DNA of 64,000 nt from Labrys monachus (GTDB taxonomy: Bacteria > Pseudomonadota > Alphaproteobacteria > Rhizobiales > Labraceae), in assembly GCF_030814655.1 (NCBI RefSeq), contig NZ_JAUSVK010000001.1, positions 4,595,001 to 4,659,000 on the forward strand. Direction: 5' to 3'. Shown here piece after piece: positions 35,949-45,298 of the stretch. The notes below the pieces were generated by a model that saw nothing but the letters and a program-made list of their open reading frames with translations, did not search any database and was not told the DNA's origin. The stretch's first letter is position 1. Each line of letters starts with the position of its first letter. The position numbers were made by a program, and so were the translations under genes.

Positions 35949-36848
35949 TCAGCGCGTAGCGCGCAGGCAGGCGGCGACGAAGGCGCGCAGCTTCGGCTGG
36001 CGACGGCTGGCCCTCGGAAAGCAGATGAACAGGCTGTCCCGGGCGGGAGCGAAGGCCTGGAGGACGGGCTCCAGCGTGCCCTCGGCGAGTTCGGCCTGCG
36101 CCTGCAGGCTCGATGTGTAGGCGAGGCCCATGCCCTGCCGGGCAAGGGCCCTGAGCAGGCCCGCATCGTTGACCTCGACGCCGCCGGGCGGCTCGATGGA
36201 CAGCGCCTGGCCGTCGCGTTGGAATTCCCAGCGATAGACGTCGCCGACATCCGGGCGCCGGTAGCGGATGCAGTCGTGCCGCGCGATATCCTCGGGCAGA
36301 TACGGCCGTCCGCGCCTCTCGAAATAGCCCGGCGCGCCGAGCACCACCCAGGCGAAGGGCGGGGTGACGCGGACGGCGAGCATGTCGCGGTCGATATATT
36401 CCCCGATACGGATGCCGGCATCGTAGCCGCCGGCGACGATCGGCGCATGGGTGTCGTCGACGGTGATCTCGACCTTCACGTCCGGATAGGCCTGCCGGAA
36501 GCCGGGCAGCACCGGCTCGAGGACATGCGGCAGTGCGATCCGATGCACGAGCAGGCGCAACGTGCCGGCCGGCTTCACGCCGAGCTGCACGAGATCGTCG
36601 AGGGAGGCGGTGATGGTCTCGGCGGGCTGGCCGATCTGTCCGAGCAGGCGCTCCCCCGCTTCGGTCAGCGCGACCGAGCGCGTCGTGCGATGGAAAAGCG
36701 GCAGGCCGAGCCGCGCCTCCAGGCCCTGCAGCGCCTGGCTCACGGCGCCCGGCGTGACCCCGAGCTCGGCGGCCGCGCGGCGGAAGCTGCCGCAGCGGGC
36801 GATCGCCAGGAATTCGGAAAGGCCGTCGAAGGGATCGGTGCGCGCCAT
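35949..36848 (-). CDS. LysR-family transcriptional regulator
   Basis: Regulator of 299 aa with the typical HTH block FLAIARCGSFRRAAAELGVTPGAVSQALQGLE (within residues 12-45) and a C-terminal effector domain. The ATG at 36848 gives the usual short N-terminus (MARTDPFDG). It is divergent from the aldo/keto reductase gene across a 124-bp gap and is the probable regulator of that gene. Confidence 0.92.
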   Translation of the reverse strand: MARTDPFDGLSEFLAIARCGSFRRAAAELGVTPGAVSQALQGLEARLGLPLFHRTTRSVALTEAGERLLGQIGQPAETITASLDDLVQLGVKPAGTLRLLVHRIALPHVLEPVLPGFRQAYPDVKVEITVDDTHAPIVAGGYDAGIRIGEYIDRDMLAVRVTPPFAWVVLGAPGYFERRGRPYLPEDIARHDCIRYRRPDVGDVYRWEFQRDGQALSIEPPGGVEVNDAGLLRALARQGMGLAYTSSLQAQAELAEGTLEPVLQAFAPARDSLFICFPRASRRQPKLRAFVAACLRATR

Positions 36849-36972
36849 GCTGTTCCCGCTGCGAGAGCGCGATAATATAGCGTGGCTGAACACGGTATGG
36901 AACGCAGCCTCGCTTATCCTGAACAAACGGGGTGCCTAGCTAAGGGATGCGACCATCCACAGGAGCGGACAT

Positions 36973-38016
36973 ATGCGCTACAAGACACTCGGCGGCACGG
37001 GGCTTCTCGTCTCGGAGATCTGCCTGGGCACCATGACCTTCGGCGGCAAGGGCTTCTGGACCGCCATCGGCAGCCTCGACCAGGGGGTGGCCGACGACAT
37101 CGTCGCCCGGGCGCTCGACGCCGGCGTCAACTTCATCGACACCGCCGACGTCTATTCGGAAGGGCTGTCGGAGGAGATCACCGGGCGTGCCATCGCCAAT
37201 TCGGGACGCGGGCGCGCCGACATCGTCCTGGCGACCAAGGTCTACGGCCCGACCGGCGCCGGCCCCAACGACCGGGGCGCCTCGCGCGGGCACATCATGG
37301 CAGGCGTGAAGGCGAGCCTGAAGCGGCTGGGAACCGACTATATCGACCTCTACCAGATCCATGGCTTCGATCCGCTGACCCCGATCGAGGAAACGGTGCA
37401 GGCGCTGGACGATCTCGTGCGCCAGGGACATGTGCGCTATGTCGGCGTGTCCAACTGGTCCGCCTGGACGATCATGAAGGCGCTCGGCATCGCCGACAGC
37501 AAAGGCTGGACGCGTCCCGTCACGCTCCAAGCCTATTATACGATCGCGGGCCGCGACCTGGAACGCGAGATCGCGCCCCTGCTCCTGGCTGAAAAGCTCG
37601 GCCTGATGGTCTGGAGCCCGCTCGCCGGCGGGCTGCTCTCCGGCAAATACAGCCGCGACGGCGAGGGCCCGGACGGCGCCCGCCGTGCCTCGTTCGACTT
37701 CCCGCCGGTGAATCGCGCGCGGGCCTTCGACTGCGTCGATGCCATGCGGGAGATCGCGGACGCTCACGGCGTTTCGGTCGCCCGCATCGCCCTCGCCTAT
37801 GTGCTCGCCAAGCCCTTCGTCATGTCGGTGATCATCGGGGCCAAGACGACGGAGCAGCTCGACGACAATCTGGCGGCGATCCGCGTCGACCTCACGGCGG
37901 AGGAAATGGAGCGCCTCGACAGCGTCAGCGCGCTGCCGTCCGAATATCCCGGCTGGATGCTCGAACGCCAGGGCGCCGGGCGCGTGCCCGCCCCCGCCAA
38001 GAAGGCCGACGCGTGA
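36973..38016 (+). CDS. aldo/keto reductase
   Basis: NADPH-dependent TIM-barrel reductase of 347 aa. The tetrad is visible: Asp and Tyr in FIDTADVYSEG, Lys in LATKVYG and His in YQIHGFD. The C-terminal cofactor segment is VIIGAKTTEQLDDNL. The family reduces aldehydes and ketones; the LysR neighbour suggests induction by a reactive carbonyl or phenolic compound. Confidence 0.92.
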   Translation: MRYKTLGGTGLLVSEICLGTMTFGGKGFWTAIGSLDQGVADDIVARALDAGVNFIDTADVYSEGLSEEITGRAIANSGRGRADIVLATKVYGPTGAGPNDRGASRGHIMAGVKASLKRLGTDYIDLYQIHGFDPLTPIEETVQALDDLVRQGHVRYVGVSNWSAWTIMKALGIADSKGWTRPVTLQAYYTIAGRDLEREIAPLLLAEKLGLMVWSPLAGGLLSGKYSRDGEGPDGARRASFDFPPVNRARAFDCVDAMREIADAHGVSVARIALAYVLAKPFVMSVIIGAKTTEQLDDNLAAIRVDLTAEEMERLDSVSALPSEYPGWMLERQGAGRVPAPAKKADA

Positions 38017-38119
38017 GGGAAGAGGCCGCGTGAGGGCGTAGCCGTTGCCGTCGCAGCGCGTCCGCCCCGTCCGCCGTCCGGCGGATGAGGCAACATGACG
38101 CATGCGGCGGCGGCGACGG

Positions 38120-38374
38120 CTAGCCGAAGCGCCTGCGCACCGGCTCTCCCGCCACCACGAGCTGATAGCGCTCGCTCTCGCAGAGGGTTTCGACGGGAAG
38201 TTTCGTCCGGGCGCCCCAATCGGCCACCATCAACAAATCTTCCCGCTCTTCCTCGATATATTTCAACAAGGCGTTCGGATTCGAGTAATAAAATCTTATA
38301 AATTCATCCGATACGACAGTTTCGAGCTTGGCTTCAAGCTGCAGCTCTTTCTTTTGCCTGATAGTGACTTTCAT
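38120..38374 (-). CDS. hypothetical protein in a low-GC patch
   Basis: Protein of 84 aa starting MKVTIRQKKELQLEAKLE; charged, no membrane segment, no family recognised. ATG at 38374 is chosen because upstream codons have another base use; GGGGAA lies about ten bases before it. The 5' half of the gene and the 120 bp before it are clearly richer in A and T than the surroundings, a sign of transfer from another source. Confidence 0.5.
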   Translation of the reverse strand: MKVTIRQKKELQLEAKLETVVSDEFIRFYYSNPNALLKYIEEEREDLLMVADWGARTKLPVETLCESERYQLVVAGEPVRRRFG

Positions 38375-38591
38375 CTGTACGTAATTCCCCGGACGCGACG
38401 TAAAATAAGAGTGGCTTCGACGAAGCGTTCCTTTCGTGGAGGCCCTGCCAGCGCGACGGTTCCATGATACAGGCGACATGCGCGGCGCGTCATGGAAAAT
38501 TAACTTTTATACCCGCTATCCCCCGCCTTTCCACAGGCCGGCGAATCGGCGCGAGCGGTCATAAATCCTTCATGAGGCGGCCGCGATGCCG

Positions 38592-39554
38592 CTATCGCTG
38601 CAGGCCGCGGCGCTGGCTGCGGTCGAGCAGAGTGAGGATGCCGCCCGGGGCAAGGCGCAGGATGAGTACGATGACGACCGCGACGACGATGAACCGCGCT
38701 TCCTCGAAGCCCTGGAAGCCGGCGAGCGTCTCCGTCACGAAAGTCAGCGCCAGAGCGGCCGCGATCGGGCCGTAAAGGTTGCCGGCCCCGCCCAGCAACA
38801 CCATCGACAGCACCAGCGAGGTCGTGCCGAAGCCGAAGACGTCGGGCGAGGCCACCCGCAGATAGATCGCATAGAAGCCGCCCGCGATGCCGGTGAAGAT
38901 GGCGCTGAGGACGAGCGCCATGACGCGCTGGCGGGGAACCGAAATGCCGCGCGCGGCCGAATAGTCCTGGGCGTCGCGCACCGCCTTCAGCGACTTGCCG
39001 AAGGGCGAGGCGGTGACGGCGCGCAGGAACAGGGTCGACAGCACCAGCAGGGCGAGCGCGACATAATAGTAGCCGAGCTTGAAGTCGCGGATGAAGCTGT
39101 AGCCGCCGAGCTGCAGGAAGGGAATGCGCACCATGCCTTCGCCGCCGCCGGTGATCTGCGACTGGCTCAGCACCAGCTGCAGGGCGAGCTGGCTGAAGGC
39201 GAAGGTGACGAGCACCACATAGATGCCCTTGAGACGGGCGACCGGCGTGGCGATCAGGAAGGCGGTCACCGCCGCGGTGACGCCGCCGCAGGGGATGGCG
39301 AGCCAAGGATCGATGCCGAAGGTCTTGGCACCGATCGCGGCCGTGTAGACGCCGACGCCGAAGAAGGTGAGATGGCCGAAATTGAACACGCCGCAATAGC
39401 CGAGGCTGAGATTCCAGTTCGACGCGACGACGGCGAACACGAAGGCGACGATGAACAGATGCCGCGTATAGCTGTCGGTGGCGACGAGCGGCGCCAGGGC
39501 CAGCGCGAGCAGCACGGCGAGCGGCAGCAGGAGACGGACGGCGCGCGGCATCAT
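38592..39554 (-). CDS. livM: branched-chain amino acid-type ABC transporter permease (LivM family), second system
   Basis: Permease of 320 aa with SNWNLSLGYCGVFNFGH, LKGIYVVLVTFAFSQL and LLGGAGNLYGPIAAA. It closes the minus-strand operon. The start is the first of two adjacent ATGs (39554), which overlaps the livH stop as ATGA and has GGGAGG three bases upstream. It forms the channel with the 39551-40414 product. Confidence 0.92.
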   Translation of the reverse strand: MMPRAVRLLLPLAVLLALALAPLVATDSYTRHLFIVAFVFAVVASNWNLSLGYCGVFNFGHLTFFGVGVYTAAIGAKTFGIDPWLAIPCGGVTAAVTAFLIATPVARLKGIYVVLVTFAFSQLALQLVLSQSQITGGGEGMVRIPFLQLGGYSFIRDFKLGYYYVALALLVLSTLFLRAVTASPFGKSLKAVRDAQDYSAARGISVPRQRVMALVLSAIFTGIAGGFYAIYLRVASPDVFGFGTTSLVLSMVLLGGAGNLYGPIAAALALTFVTETLAGFQGFEEARFIVVAVVIVLILRLAPGGILTLLDRSQRRGLQR

Positions 39555-40414
39555 GACCTCCCGAACAGGCCGTTCGGCCGAAAGACGAGAACGACGATCA
39601 TCAGCACGAACAGGATGAAGGGGGTCCAGTAGAGGCCGACCCAGAACACCAGGACCGCTTCCAGGAGCCCGATCACATAGGCGGCGCCCGCCGTCGCGCC
39701 GAGGCTGCCGAGCCCGCCGAAGATGACGACGATCATCGCCTTGACCAGGGGCCCGGACCCCATCTCCGGCGTGATGAAGCGGATGGACCCGAGCAGCGCC
39801 CCCGTCAGCCCGGCCAGGGCCGCCGAGAGCCCGAAGGCGGTGGCGAAGGCGACGGGCACGTCGATGCCGATCAGGGCGGCGGCATCCTGGTTCTGCCCGA
39901 CGGCACGCAGGCTGCGGCCCCGGTTGGTCACCACGGTGAAGCGCCACAAGGCGAGGAGCACGACGGGGGCGAGCACGACGATCAGCGCCTCATGCGCGGA
40001 GATGGTGGCGCCGAAGATCGAGACGTCGCCGCCGACCAGGCGCGGCAGCTGCTTCAGCCGCGCGCCCCAGACGATCTGCGCGCCCTTCTCCAGCACGATC
40101 ATGCCGGCAAGCGTCGTCATGCAGGTGGCGAGCAGCATGTGCCGGCTGCCGTAGAATGGCCGCACCAGGAGATATTCGATGAGCACGCCGCAAAGGGCCG
40201 CAGCAGCCGTGCCGGCGACGATGCCGGGGATCAGCCCGAGCCCCGCAGGCTCGCTGACCGTCCAGGCGACATAGGCGCCGATCATCATCAGGGCGCCATG
40301 GGCGAAGTTGAAGACGCCGAGCGTCGTCCATACCACGCTGAGGCCGCTGGCCATCAGGGCATAGAGCGAGCCGAGCAGGACGCCCGAGACGAGGATCGCC
40401 GCCATGGATGCCAT
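39551..40414 (-). CDS. livH: branched-chain amino acid-type ABC transporter permease (LivH family), second system
   Basis: Permease of 287 aa with TLGVFNFAHGALMM near residues 31-44 and FGGLGSLGATAGAAYVIG near the C-terminus. Its ATG shares a base with the livF stop (TGATG) and its stop overlaps livM. It is the same length as the LivH of the first system at 727-1590, and similar in design, but the sequences differ widely, so the two systems should have different substrates. Confidence 0.92.
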   Translation of the reverse strand: MASMAAILVSGVLLGSLYALMASGLSVVWTTLGVFNFAHGALMMIGAYVAWTVSEPAGLGLIPGIVAGTAAAALCGVLIEYLLVRPFYGSRHMLLATCMTTLAGMIVLEKGAQIVWGARLKQLPRLVGGDVSIFGATISAHEALIVVLAPVVLLALWRFTVVTNRGRSLRAVGQNQDAAALIGIDVPVAFATAFGLSAALAGLTGALLGSIRFITPEMGSGPLVKAMIVVIFGGLGSLGATAGAAYVIGLLEAVLVFWVGLYWTPFILFVLMIVVLVFRPNGLFGRS

Positions 40415-41136
40415 CAGTGCGCCTCTCCGCCGAAGTAAAGCTGCATCACCTCGTCATGGTCGATCGGGTGGGCACGGTCGATCTCGCGCGCCACGCTGCC
40501 ATGCTCGATCATGTAGAGACGGTCCGTCAGCGACAGCAGGAACTCCACGTCCTGCTCGACGACGACGAGCGGCACGCCGGCCTGCGCGATCTTGCCGATG
40601 GCTTCGGCGAGTTCCTGCTTCAGCCGCGGCGAAAGGCCGAGCGTCGGCTCGTCCAGCATCAGGAGGCGCGGCGCGCACATCAGCGCGCAGCCGATGGACA
40701 GCATCTGCCGCTCGCCGCCCGAGAGCGTCCGGGCGAGCTGCCGGCGGCGTTCCGCCAGCCGGGGAAACAGCGTCAGGACCTGGTCGAGGCGCTCGCTGCG
40801 GCCCGGACGCACGCGCGGGCCGAAGGCGGCGAGCTCCAGCGTCTCGCCGATCGCCATGTCCCCGAACAGCGTGTTGCCCTGCGGGGAATGGATGAGGCCG
40901 GCATCGACCGTCCTCACCGGGCGCTGGTTGGTGATGTCGGCGCCGGCGAAGGTGATGCGGCCGGTGGAGACCTTCAGCAGCCCGGAGATCGCGCGCAGCA
41001 GCGTCGTCTTGCCATGCCCGTTGGGACCGAACAGGCCGATGGATTCATGTGGCCCGACATGGAGGGAGAGCCCCCGCAGCACGGTGATGGCGCCATAGCC
41101 GGCGCCGACATTCTCGACGGTCAGGAGCGGTGTCAT
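40414..41136 (-). CDS. livF: branched-chain amino acid-type ABC transporter ATP-binding protein (LivF family), second system
   Basis: ATPase of 240 aa with Walker A GPNGHGKTT, signature LSGGERQM and Walker B LLMLDEPTLGL. It lies 10 bp after livG and overlaps livH by one base, so the four transporter genes are tightly coupled. Confidence 0.92.
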   Translation of the reverse strand: MTPLLTVENVGAGYGAITVLRGLSLHVGPHESIGLFGPNGHGKTTLLRAISGLLKVSTGRITFAGADITNQRPVRTVDAGLIHSPQGNTLFGDMAIGETLELAAFGPRVRPGRSERLDQVLTLFPRLAERRRQLARTLSGGERQMLSIGCALMCAPRLLMLDEPTLGLSPRLKQELAEAIGKIAQAGVPLVVVEQDVEFLLSLTDRLYMIEHGSVAREIDRAHPIDHDEVMQLYFGGEAH

Positions 41137-41146
41137 TGCGACCTCG

Positions 41147-41881
41147 TCATTGCGACCTCTTGCCGAGATAGGCTTCGACGACGTCGGGGCGCCGCACCAC
41201 GGCCGAGGGCTCGCCTTCGGCCAGCACCTCGCCCTGGTTGAGGATCAACAGGCGCTGCGACACCGACAGCAGCAGGGCGAGCACATGCTCGATGAGGAGG
41301 ATCGTCACCCCCGACGCATTGACGTTGCGGAGCAGCGCGTCCAGCTGCTCGATCTCCGGCCGCGTCAGCCCCGAGGCGGGCTCGTCCAGCATCAGCACCG
41401 CCGGGCGCGACACCAGGGCCGAGGCGATCATCAGCTGCTTCTTCTCGAACACCGACAATTCGGAGGAGAGCATGTCGCGGCGGCCGCCGTCGAAGGCGAC
41501 GAGAGCGAAGGCCTCGTCCGCCCGCCTCGCGGCGGTGCGGCGGTCGACGCGGCCGTTGTAGACGGCGCTGATCTCCAGCGAATCGGCCGCGCTGAGATCG
41601 GGAAACTCGGCGTCCTTCTGGAAGGTGCGGCACAGGCCCGCCCGCGCGATGGCATAGGCCGGCCTGCCGTCGATGCGCTCGCCCTTGAAACGCACCTCGC
41701 CGGACGTCGGTCCGAAGGGAATGCCGGTGATGATGTTGAAGAGCGTGCTCTTGCCCGAACCGTTCGGCCCGGCGATGCCGAACATCTCGCCGGGGCGGAC
41801 CTCGAACGACACGTCCCGGACGGCCCTGAGCCCGCCGAAGGATTTGGAGACGTTCGTCGCGCTGAGGATGGGTGTGGTCAT
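41147..41881 (-). CDS. livG: branched-chain amino acid-type ABC transporter ATP-binding protein (LivG family)
   Basis: ATPase of 244 aa with Walker A GPNGSGKST, Q-loop region CRTFQKDAEF, an unusual signature region SELSVFEKKQLMIASAL (LSxxxxK where LSGGxxR is usual) and Walker B VLMLDEPASGL. The LivG-type length and the order G-F-H-M behind a LivK-like gene identify it. The degenerate signature is seen in some LivG subgroups. Confidence 0.9.
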   Translation of the reverse strand: MTTPILSATNVSKSFGGLRAVRDVSFEVRPGEMFGIAGPNGSGKSTLFNIITGIPFGPTSGEVRFKGERIDGRPAYAIARAGLCRTFQKDAEFPDLSAADSLEISAVYNGRVDRRTAARRADEAFALVAFDGGRRDMLSSELSVFEKKQLMIASALVSRPAVLMLDEPASGLTRPEIEQLDALLRNVNASGVTILLIEHVLALLLSVSQRLLILNQGEVLAEGEPSAVVRRPDVVEAYLGKRSQ

Positions 41882-42074
41882 CGTGCTCCGATCGGGCCTG
41901 CGGGGGAACGCGGCGGGAGAGGTGTCAAAACCTGTTTGAATTCCATGCGGTCATGTCAGGCGGGGGAAGAGGATCATGGCATGGAGCGGCGTCCCGGCCC
42001 ATGGCCCCCCTTCCCTCGCCGCGACGCGGCTCGCCCGACATGACGGACACTCGGAAGGCTGGGAGGACGGACCG

Positions 42075-43310
42075 TCACTTCATCCAGGAAGGCTGGGCGA
42101 AGTCGCCCGTCCTGTATTGCGGCGGATAGAACATCACGCGCTTGCCGTCCTGGATCTGGTAGAACTGGATCGGCACGTGCTCGTTGTCCTGCACGGTCAG
42201 ATGGGTCGCCGGATCGAAGGCGACGCGGCCGACGGCGGTCATCTTGTCGGTCTTGGCGATGGCGGCACCGATATCGTCATGCTTGGTGGCATCGCCGACC
42301 TTCCTGAGCGCATCGGCATAGATCATCACCTGCTCGTAGAGCATGACGGCGGCGCTGCCCGGCTCGTTATGATAGGTCCCCTCGTATTTCTTCACGAGTT
42401 CGTCGGCGCGCGGATTGCTCGCGGGCGGCAGCATGCCGCCGAGCATGTTGTAGACGATGCCGGAGGACTTCTCCTTGGTGAGCTTGAGGAATTCGGGAAC
42501 GGACGGCGCATATTGGATGAAGACGAGGCTGTCCGTCGGGTTCTCCATGAACTGAGTCATGAAGGTCGCGGCATTGGAGGAGACATAGTCGGTGTTGATC
42601 AGCAGGGCCGGCGGGTCCTGCCGCACCTTGGCGAGGAAGGAGCGCCAGTCGTTGATCTCGCCGAAGGGCAGCAGGTCGTCCTGCGTGATCTGCCAGCCCG
42701 CCGCCTTGAACGCCTTGACCATGCCCTCGGCGATGCCCTTCGAATAGGGATTGTCCGAGGCGATCATCGCCACCTTCTTGTTCGGCAGCTTCAGCTTGCC
42801 GGCTGCCACGAGGCTGTCGATGACGGGCACGATCTCGGTGTTGTAGCCGTCATAGGACGGCGTGAGCGACCAGACGGTGCCGAAATCCTGCGGCTTCGGA
42901 CTGATGATGTCCTTGGTCTGCTGCGAATTGGCGGAGACCATGTAGATCATGTCCTGCTCGGCCATCATCTCGATCTCGAAATTGGTGCCGGAGGCATAAT
43001 TGGCGAAGATGGCGCCCATCGCCCGGTCGCCCAGCAGGCGCTCGGCGGCGGTGGCGACGGCGTCGGAGCTGGCTTCGCCGACATCGCCGACCACCACTTC
43101 GAACGTGTTGCCGCCGATGCCGCCGGCCTTGTTGAGGTCGTCCACCGCCATCTTCACGCCGCGCACTGCGTCCTCACCGTCGGAGGCCGCCTTGCCGGTG
43201 ACGGGCGCGAGCACGCCGAGCTTGATGATGTCGGCCTGCGCGGCGCCGACCAGGATGCCATATATCGAAACGCCGAGCGCGAGAGCACCCAGTATCTTCC
43301 TTGCGATCAT
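42075..43310 (-). CDS. branched-chain amino acid-type ABC transporter substrate-binding protein (LivK-like)
   Basis: Periplasmic receptor of 411 aa with a signal peptide (MIARKILGALALGVSIYGI, cleavage near AQA-D). The mature protein begins IKLGVLAPVTGKAASDG, the usual start of Peripla_BP_6 receptors, with GVKMAVDDLNKAGGIGG and FANYASGTN. It is coded 33 bp after the M20 gene and 193 bp before livG; the gap holds no recognised gene. The catabolic genes before it suggest that the ligand is an amide, a formyl or carbamoyl amino acid or similar. Confidence 0.9.
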   Translation of the reverse strand: MIARKILGALALGVSIYGILVGAAQADIIKLGVLAPVTGKAASDGEDAVRGVKMAVDDLNKAGGIGGNTFEVVVGDVGEASSDAVATAAERLLGDRAMGAIFANYASGTNFEIEMMAEQDMIYMVSANSQQTKDIISPKPQDFGTVWSLTPSYDGYNTEIVPVIDSLVAAGKLKLPNKKVAMIASDNPYSKGIAEGMVKAFKAAGWQITQDDLLPFGEINDWRSFLAKVRQDPPALLINTDYVSSNAATFMTQFMENPTDSLVFIQYAPSVPEFLKLTKEKSSGIVYNMLGGMLPPASNPRADELVKKYEGTYHNEPGSAAVMLYEQVMIYADALRKVGDATKHDDIGAAIAKTDKMTAVGRVAFDPATHLTVQDNEHVPIQFYQIQDGKRVMFYPPQYRTGDFAQPSWMK

Positions 43311-43343
43311 CGGATAGTTCCCCTTCTGACGGTCTCTGGTTTT

Positions 43344-44654
43344 TCAGCGAGTGCCGCAATTGTCGATGATGGCTGCCGCGATCACCTTCGTCGTTTCCAC
43401 CAGGCTGGCGATATCGACGCATTCGTCATTGCCGTGGAAGCCGTCGCCGCTCGGACCGTAGATCACCGGCACGACGCCGGCCCCGGCGTAGTGGGCGGCA
43501 TCCGTCACCGCCTCGAAGCCCTTCACCTCCGGCGCCCTCGCCTGCACCTCGCCGGCGCGCTGCACGAGGGAGCGCACCAGCGGATGGTCGACCGGCGTGT
43601 TCACCGGCGGGAAGTTGAGGTCGAACAGATCCCACAGGATCTTCGGCGGGTTGTCGCGCATCCAGGCGTCGGCGGCGGCGAAATGGTGGACGAAGGTCTC
43701 GAACTCCGCCTTCACGTCCTCGAAGCGCTCGTCGGGCATGAATTTGAAGTCGAGATCGAGGGTGACGACGTCCGGGATGATGGCGGCATTGGTCATGATC
43801 AGCGGGGTGCCGTCGGGGCCCATGCCGGCGCCGCCGCGGATGACGCCCGGATTGATGGTGGCAAGGCCCGGCGGCAGCAGCGGATGCCAGTTGTCGCGGC
43901 CGCGCGAGGCTTCGAAGTCCCTGAGGGCATGGAGGAAGCGGGCGGCGAGCTCGATGGCGTTGACGCCCGGCTCCAGGCGGCCGGCGACATGGGGCTGCGG
44001 ATAGATCGAATTGAAGCGCCAGCCCGCATGGGCCGCCTTGCCGAAGATGGTGACGCGCACCCAGGTGAGGCCGCCCTCGGCCGGCACGACATTGCCCCAG
44101 GTCGGTTCGGCGATCAGCGCCCGCCTGGCGAGCTTGCCGCGCTTCACGGCGTCCATCGCCCCGAAGCCGCCGGCCTCCTCGTCGACCACGGTGTGGATCG
44201 ACAGGCGGCCTTCGAGTTCGATGCCGGCCTTGCGGACGGCATGGGCCGCGGCGATGCAGGCGGCCACACCGCCCTTCATGTCGACCGCTCCGCGTCCCCA
44301 GACGCGGCCGTCGGCGACTTCGCCGCTGAACGGCTCGCGCTTCCAGGCCTTGGCATCGCCCGCCGGCACCACGTCGACATGGCCGCACAGGATGAAGCTC
44401 TTCTCCTCCGAGCCCGGCCAGTTCGCCACGACGTTCGGACGGCCGGGAAAGACATCCCAGCGCTCGGTGCCGAAGCCGTCGGCGTGCAGGCGCGCCTCGA
44501 CGAGATCCTGCACCGCGGCTTCGCGGTTCAGTGCGGCGTCCTGCTGGAACTTCGGATTGACGGAGGGTATGCGGACGAGGTCCGACGTCAGGCTGACGAC
44601 ATGGTCCGGATCGGCATCGATGGCGGCCCAGGCCGCCTTGATCGCATCGTTCAT
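43344..44654 (-). CDS. M20-family metallohydrolase (ArgE/DapE-like deacylase)
   Basis: Cytoplasmic zinc hydrolase of 436 aa. Metal ligands are His92 and Asp94 (GHVDVVP), Asp125 (RGAVDMKGG) and the Glu159-Glu160 pair (VDEEAGG); the last ligand His lies near the C-terminus (DGFHGNDE). The family removes acyl, carbamoyl or peptide groups from amino acids. ATG at 44654 overlaps the preceding stop and has GAGGGGAA ten bases upstream. The order in the operon suggests action on a compound brought in by the Liv-type system. Confidence 0.9.
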   Translation of the reverse strand: MNDAIKAAWAAIDADPDHVVSLTSDLVRIPSVNPKFQQDAALNREAAVQDLVEARLHADGFGTERWDVFPGRPNVVANWPGSEEKSFILCGHVDVVPAGDAKAWKREPFSGEVADGRVWGRGAVDMKGGVAACIAAAHAVRKAGIELEGRLSIHTVVDEEAGGFGAMDAVKRGKLARRALIAEPTWGNVVPAEGGLTWVRVTIFGKAAHAGWRFNSIYPQPHVAGRLEPGVNAIELAARFLHALRDFEASRGRDNWHPLLPPGLATINPGVIRGGAGMGPDGTPLIMTNAAIIPDVVTLDLDFKFMPDERFEDVKAEFETFVHHFAAADAWMRDNPPKILWDLFDLNFPPVNTPVDHPLVRSLVQRAGEVQARAPEVKGFEAVTDAAHYAGAGVVPVIYGPSGDGFHGNDECVDIASLVETTKVIAAAIIDNCGTR

Positions 44655-45298
44655 GCTGCGGTTCCCCTCAATTCCTCGACGAGGCCGTCGGTCGTGACCT
44701 GCCGGCAATAGCCCCTGATCGTCCTCAGGGAGTGGTCGTGGCGCTCCTGCGAATAGGTCGCGCAGGCGTCGGTGACCTGGGTGACGAGATAACCGAGGTC
44801 GCAGGCGTCGCGGATGGCGCTTTCGACGCATTGGTCGGTGATCAGGCCGCTGATCACCAGCTGGCGCACGCCGAGATTGCGCAGGAGATAGTCGATATGG
44901 GTGGAGACGAAGACCGACGAGGAGGTCTTCGGCAGCCAGATCTCGTCGTCGGCCGGGGCGAGTTCGTCGAGCACCCGGCCGTCCCACGAACCCTTCGGCA
45001 CGTGGAAGCCGGTGATCTTGTAGTCGAGGCTGCGGTCGCGCCCGTCCTTGGTCAGGCTCTCGATCGTGGTGTAGAGCACCTCCACCCCGGCCTTGCGGCA
45101 GGCGGCCTGGAGGCGCTGCATATTGGGGATCACCCTGGTTTCCAGTTCGCGGAAATACCAGCCATATCGGCTCTCGAACTCGGCTTCCGACAGGCCGGCG
45201 AACTCGGCGCCCTTGCGATGGGCCGCGAAGTTCTGCACGTCGATGAAGAGCAGGGCCGACTGGCCCGGCTCGAGCGGGACTTCGCGCGTCAACGTCAT
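44651..45298 (-). CDS. cysteine hydrolase of the isochorismatase superfamily (carbamoyl or ureido amidohydrolase-like)
   Basis: Enzyme of 215 aa with an intact Asp20-Lys124-Cys157 triad (FIDVQN, PKTSSSVF, TDQCVESAIRDA). The group includes N-carbamoylsarcosine amidohydrolase, nicotinamidase and ureidoacrylate hydrolase. It overlaps both neighbours by four bases (ATGA each), so it is translated together with the formylglutamate-type and M20 hydrolases. The substrate is probably a carbamoylated or amide compound. Confidence 0.88.
   Translation of the reverse strand: MTLTREVPLEPGQSALLFIDVQNFAAHRKGAEFAGLSEAEFESRYGWYFRELETRVIPNMQRLQAACRKAGVEVLYTTIESLTKDGRDRSLDYKITGFHVPKGSWDGRVLDELAPADDEIWLPKTSSSVFVSTHIDYLLRNLGVRQLVISGLITDQCVESAIRDACDLGYLVTQVTDACATYSQERHDHSLRTIRGYCRQVTTDGLVEELRGTAA

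Noticed and set aside
38525-38560. Phage-like attachment site or integrase remnant near the low-GC patch
   Set aside because: No tRNA gene, direct repeat or integrase motif could be found nearby.
41976-44711. 911-codon plus-strand frame opposite the receptor and M20 genes
   Set aside because: Both genes on the minus strand have full family motifs; the opposite frame is an antisense shadow.
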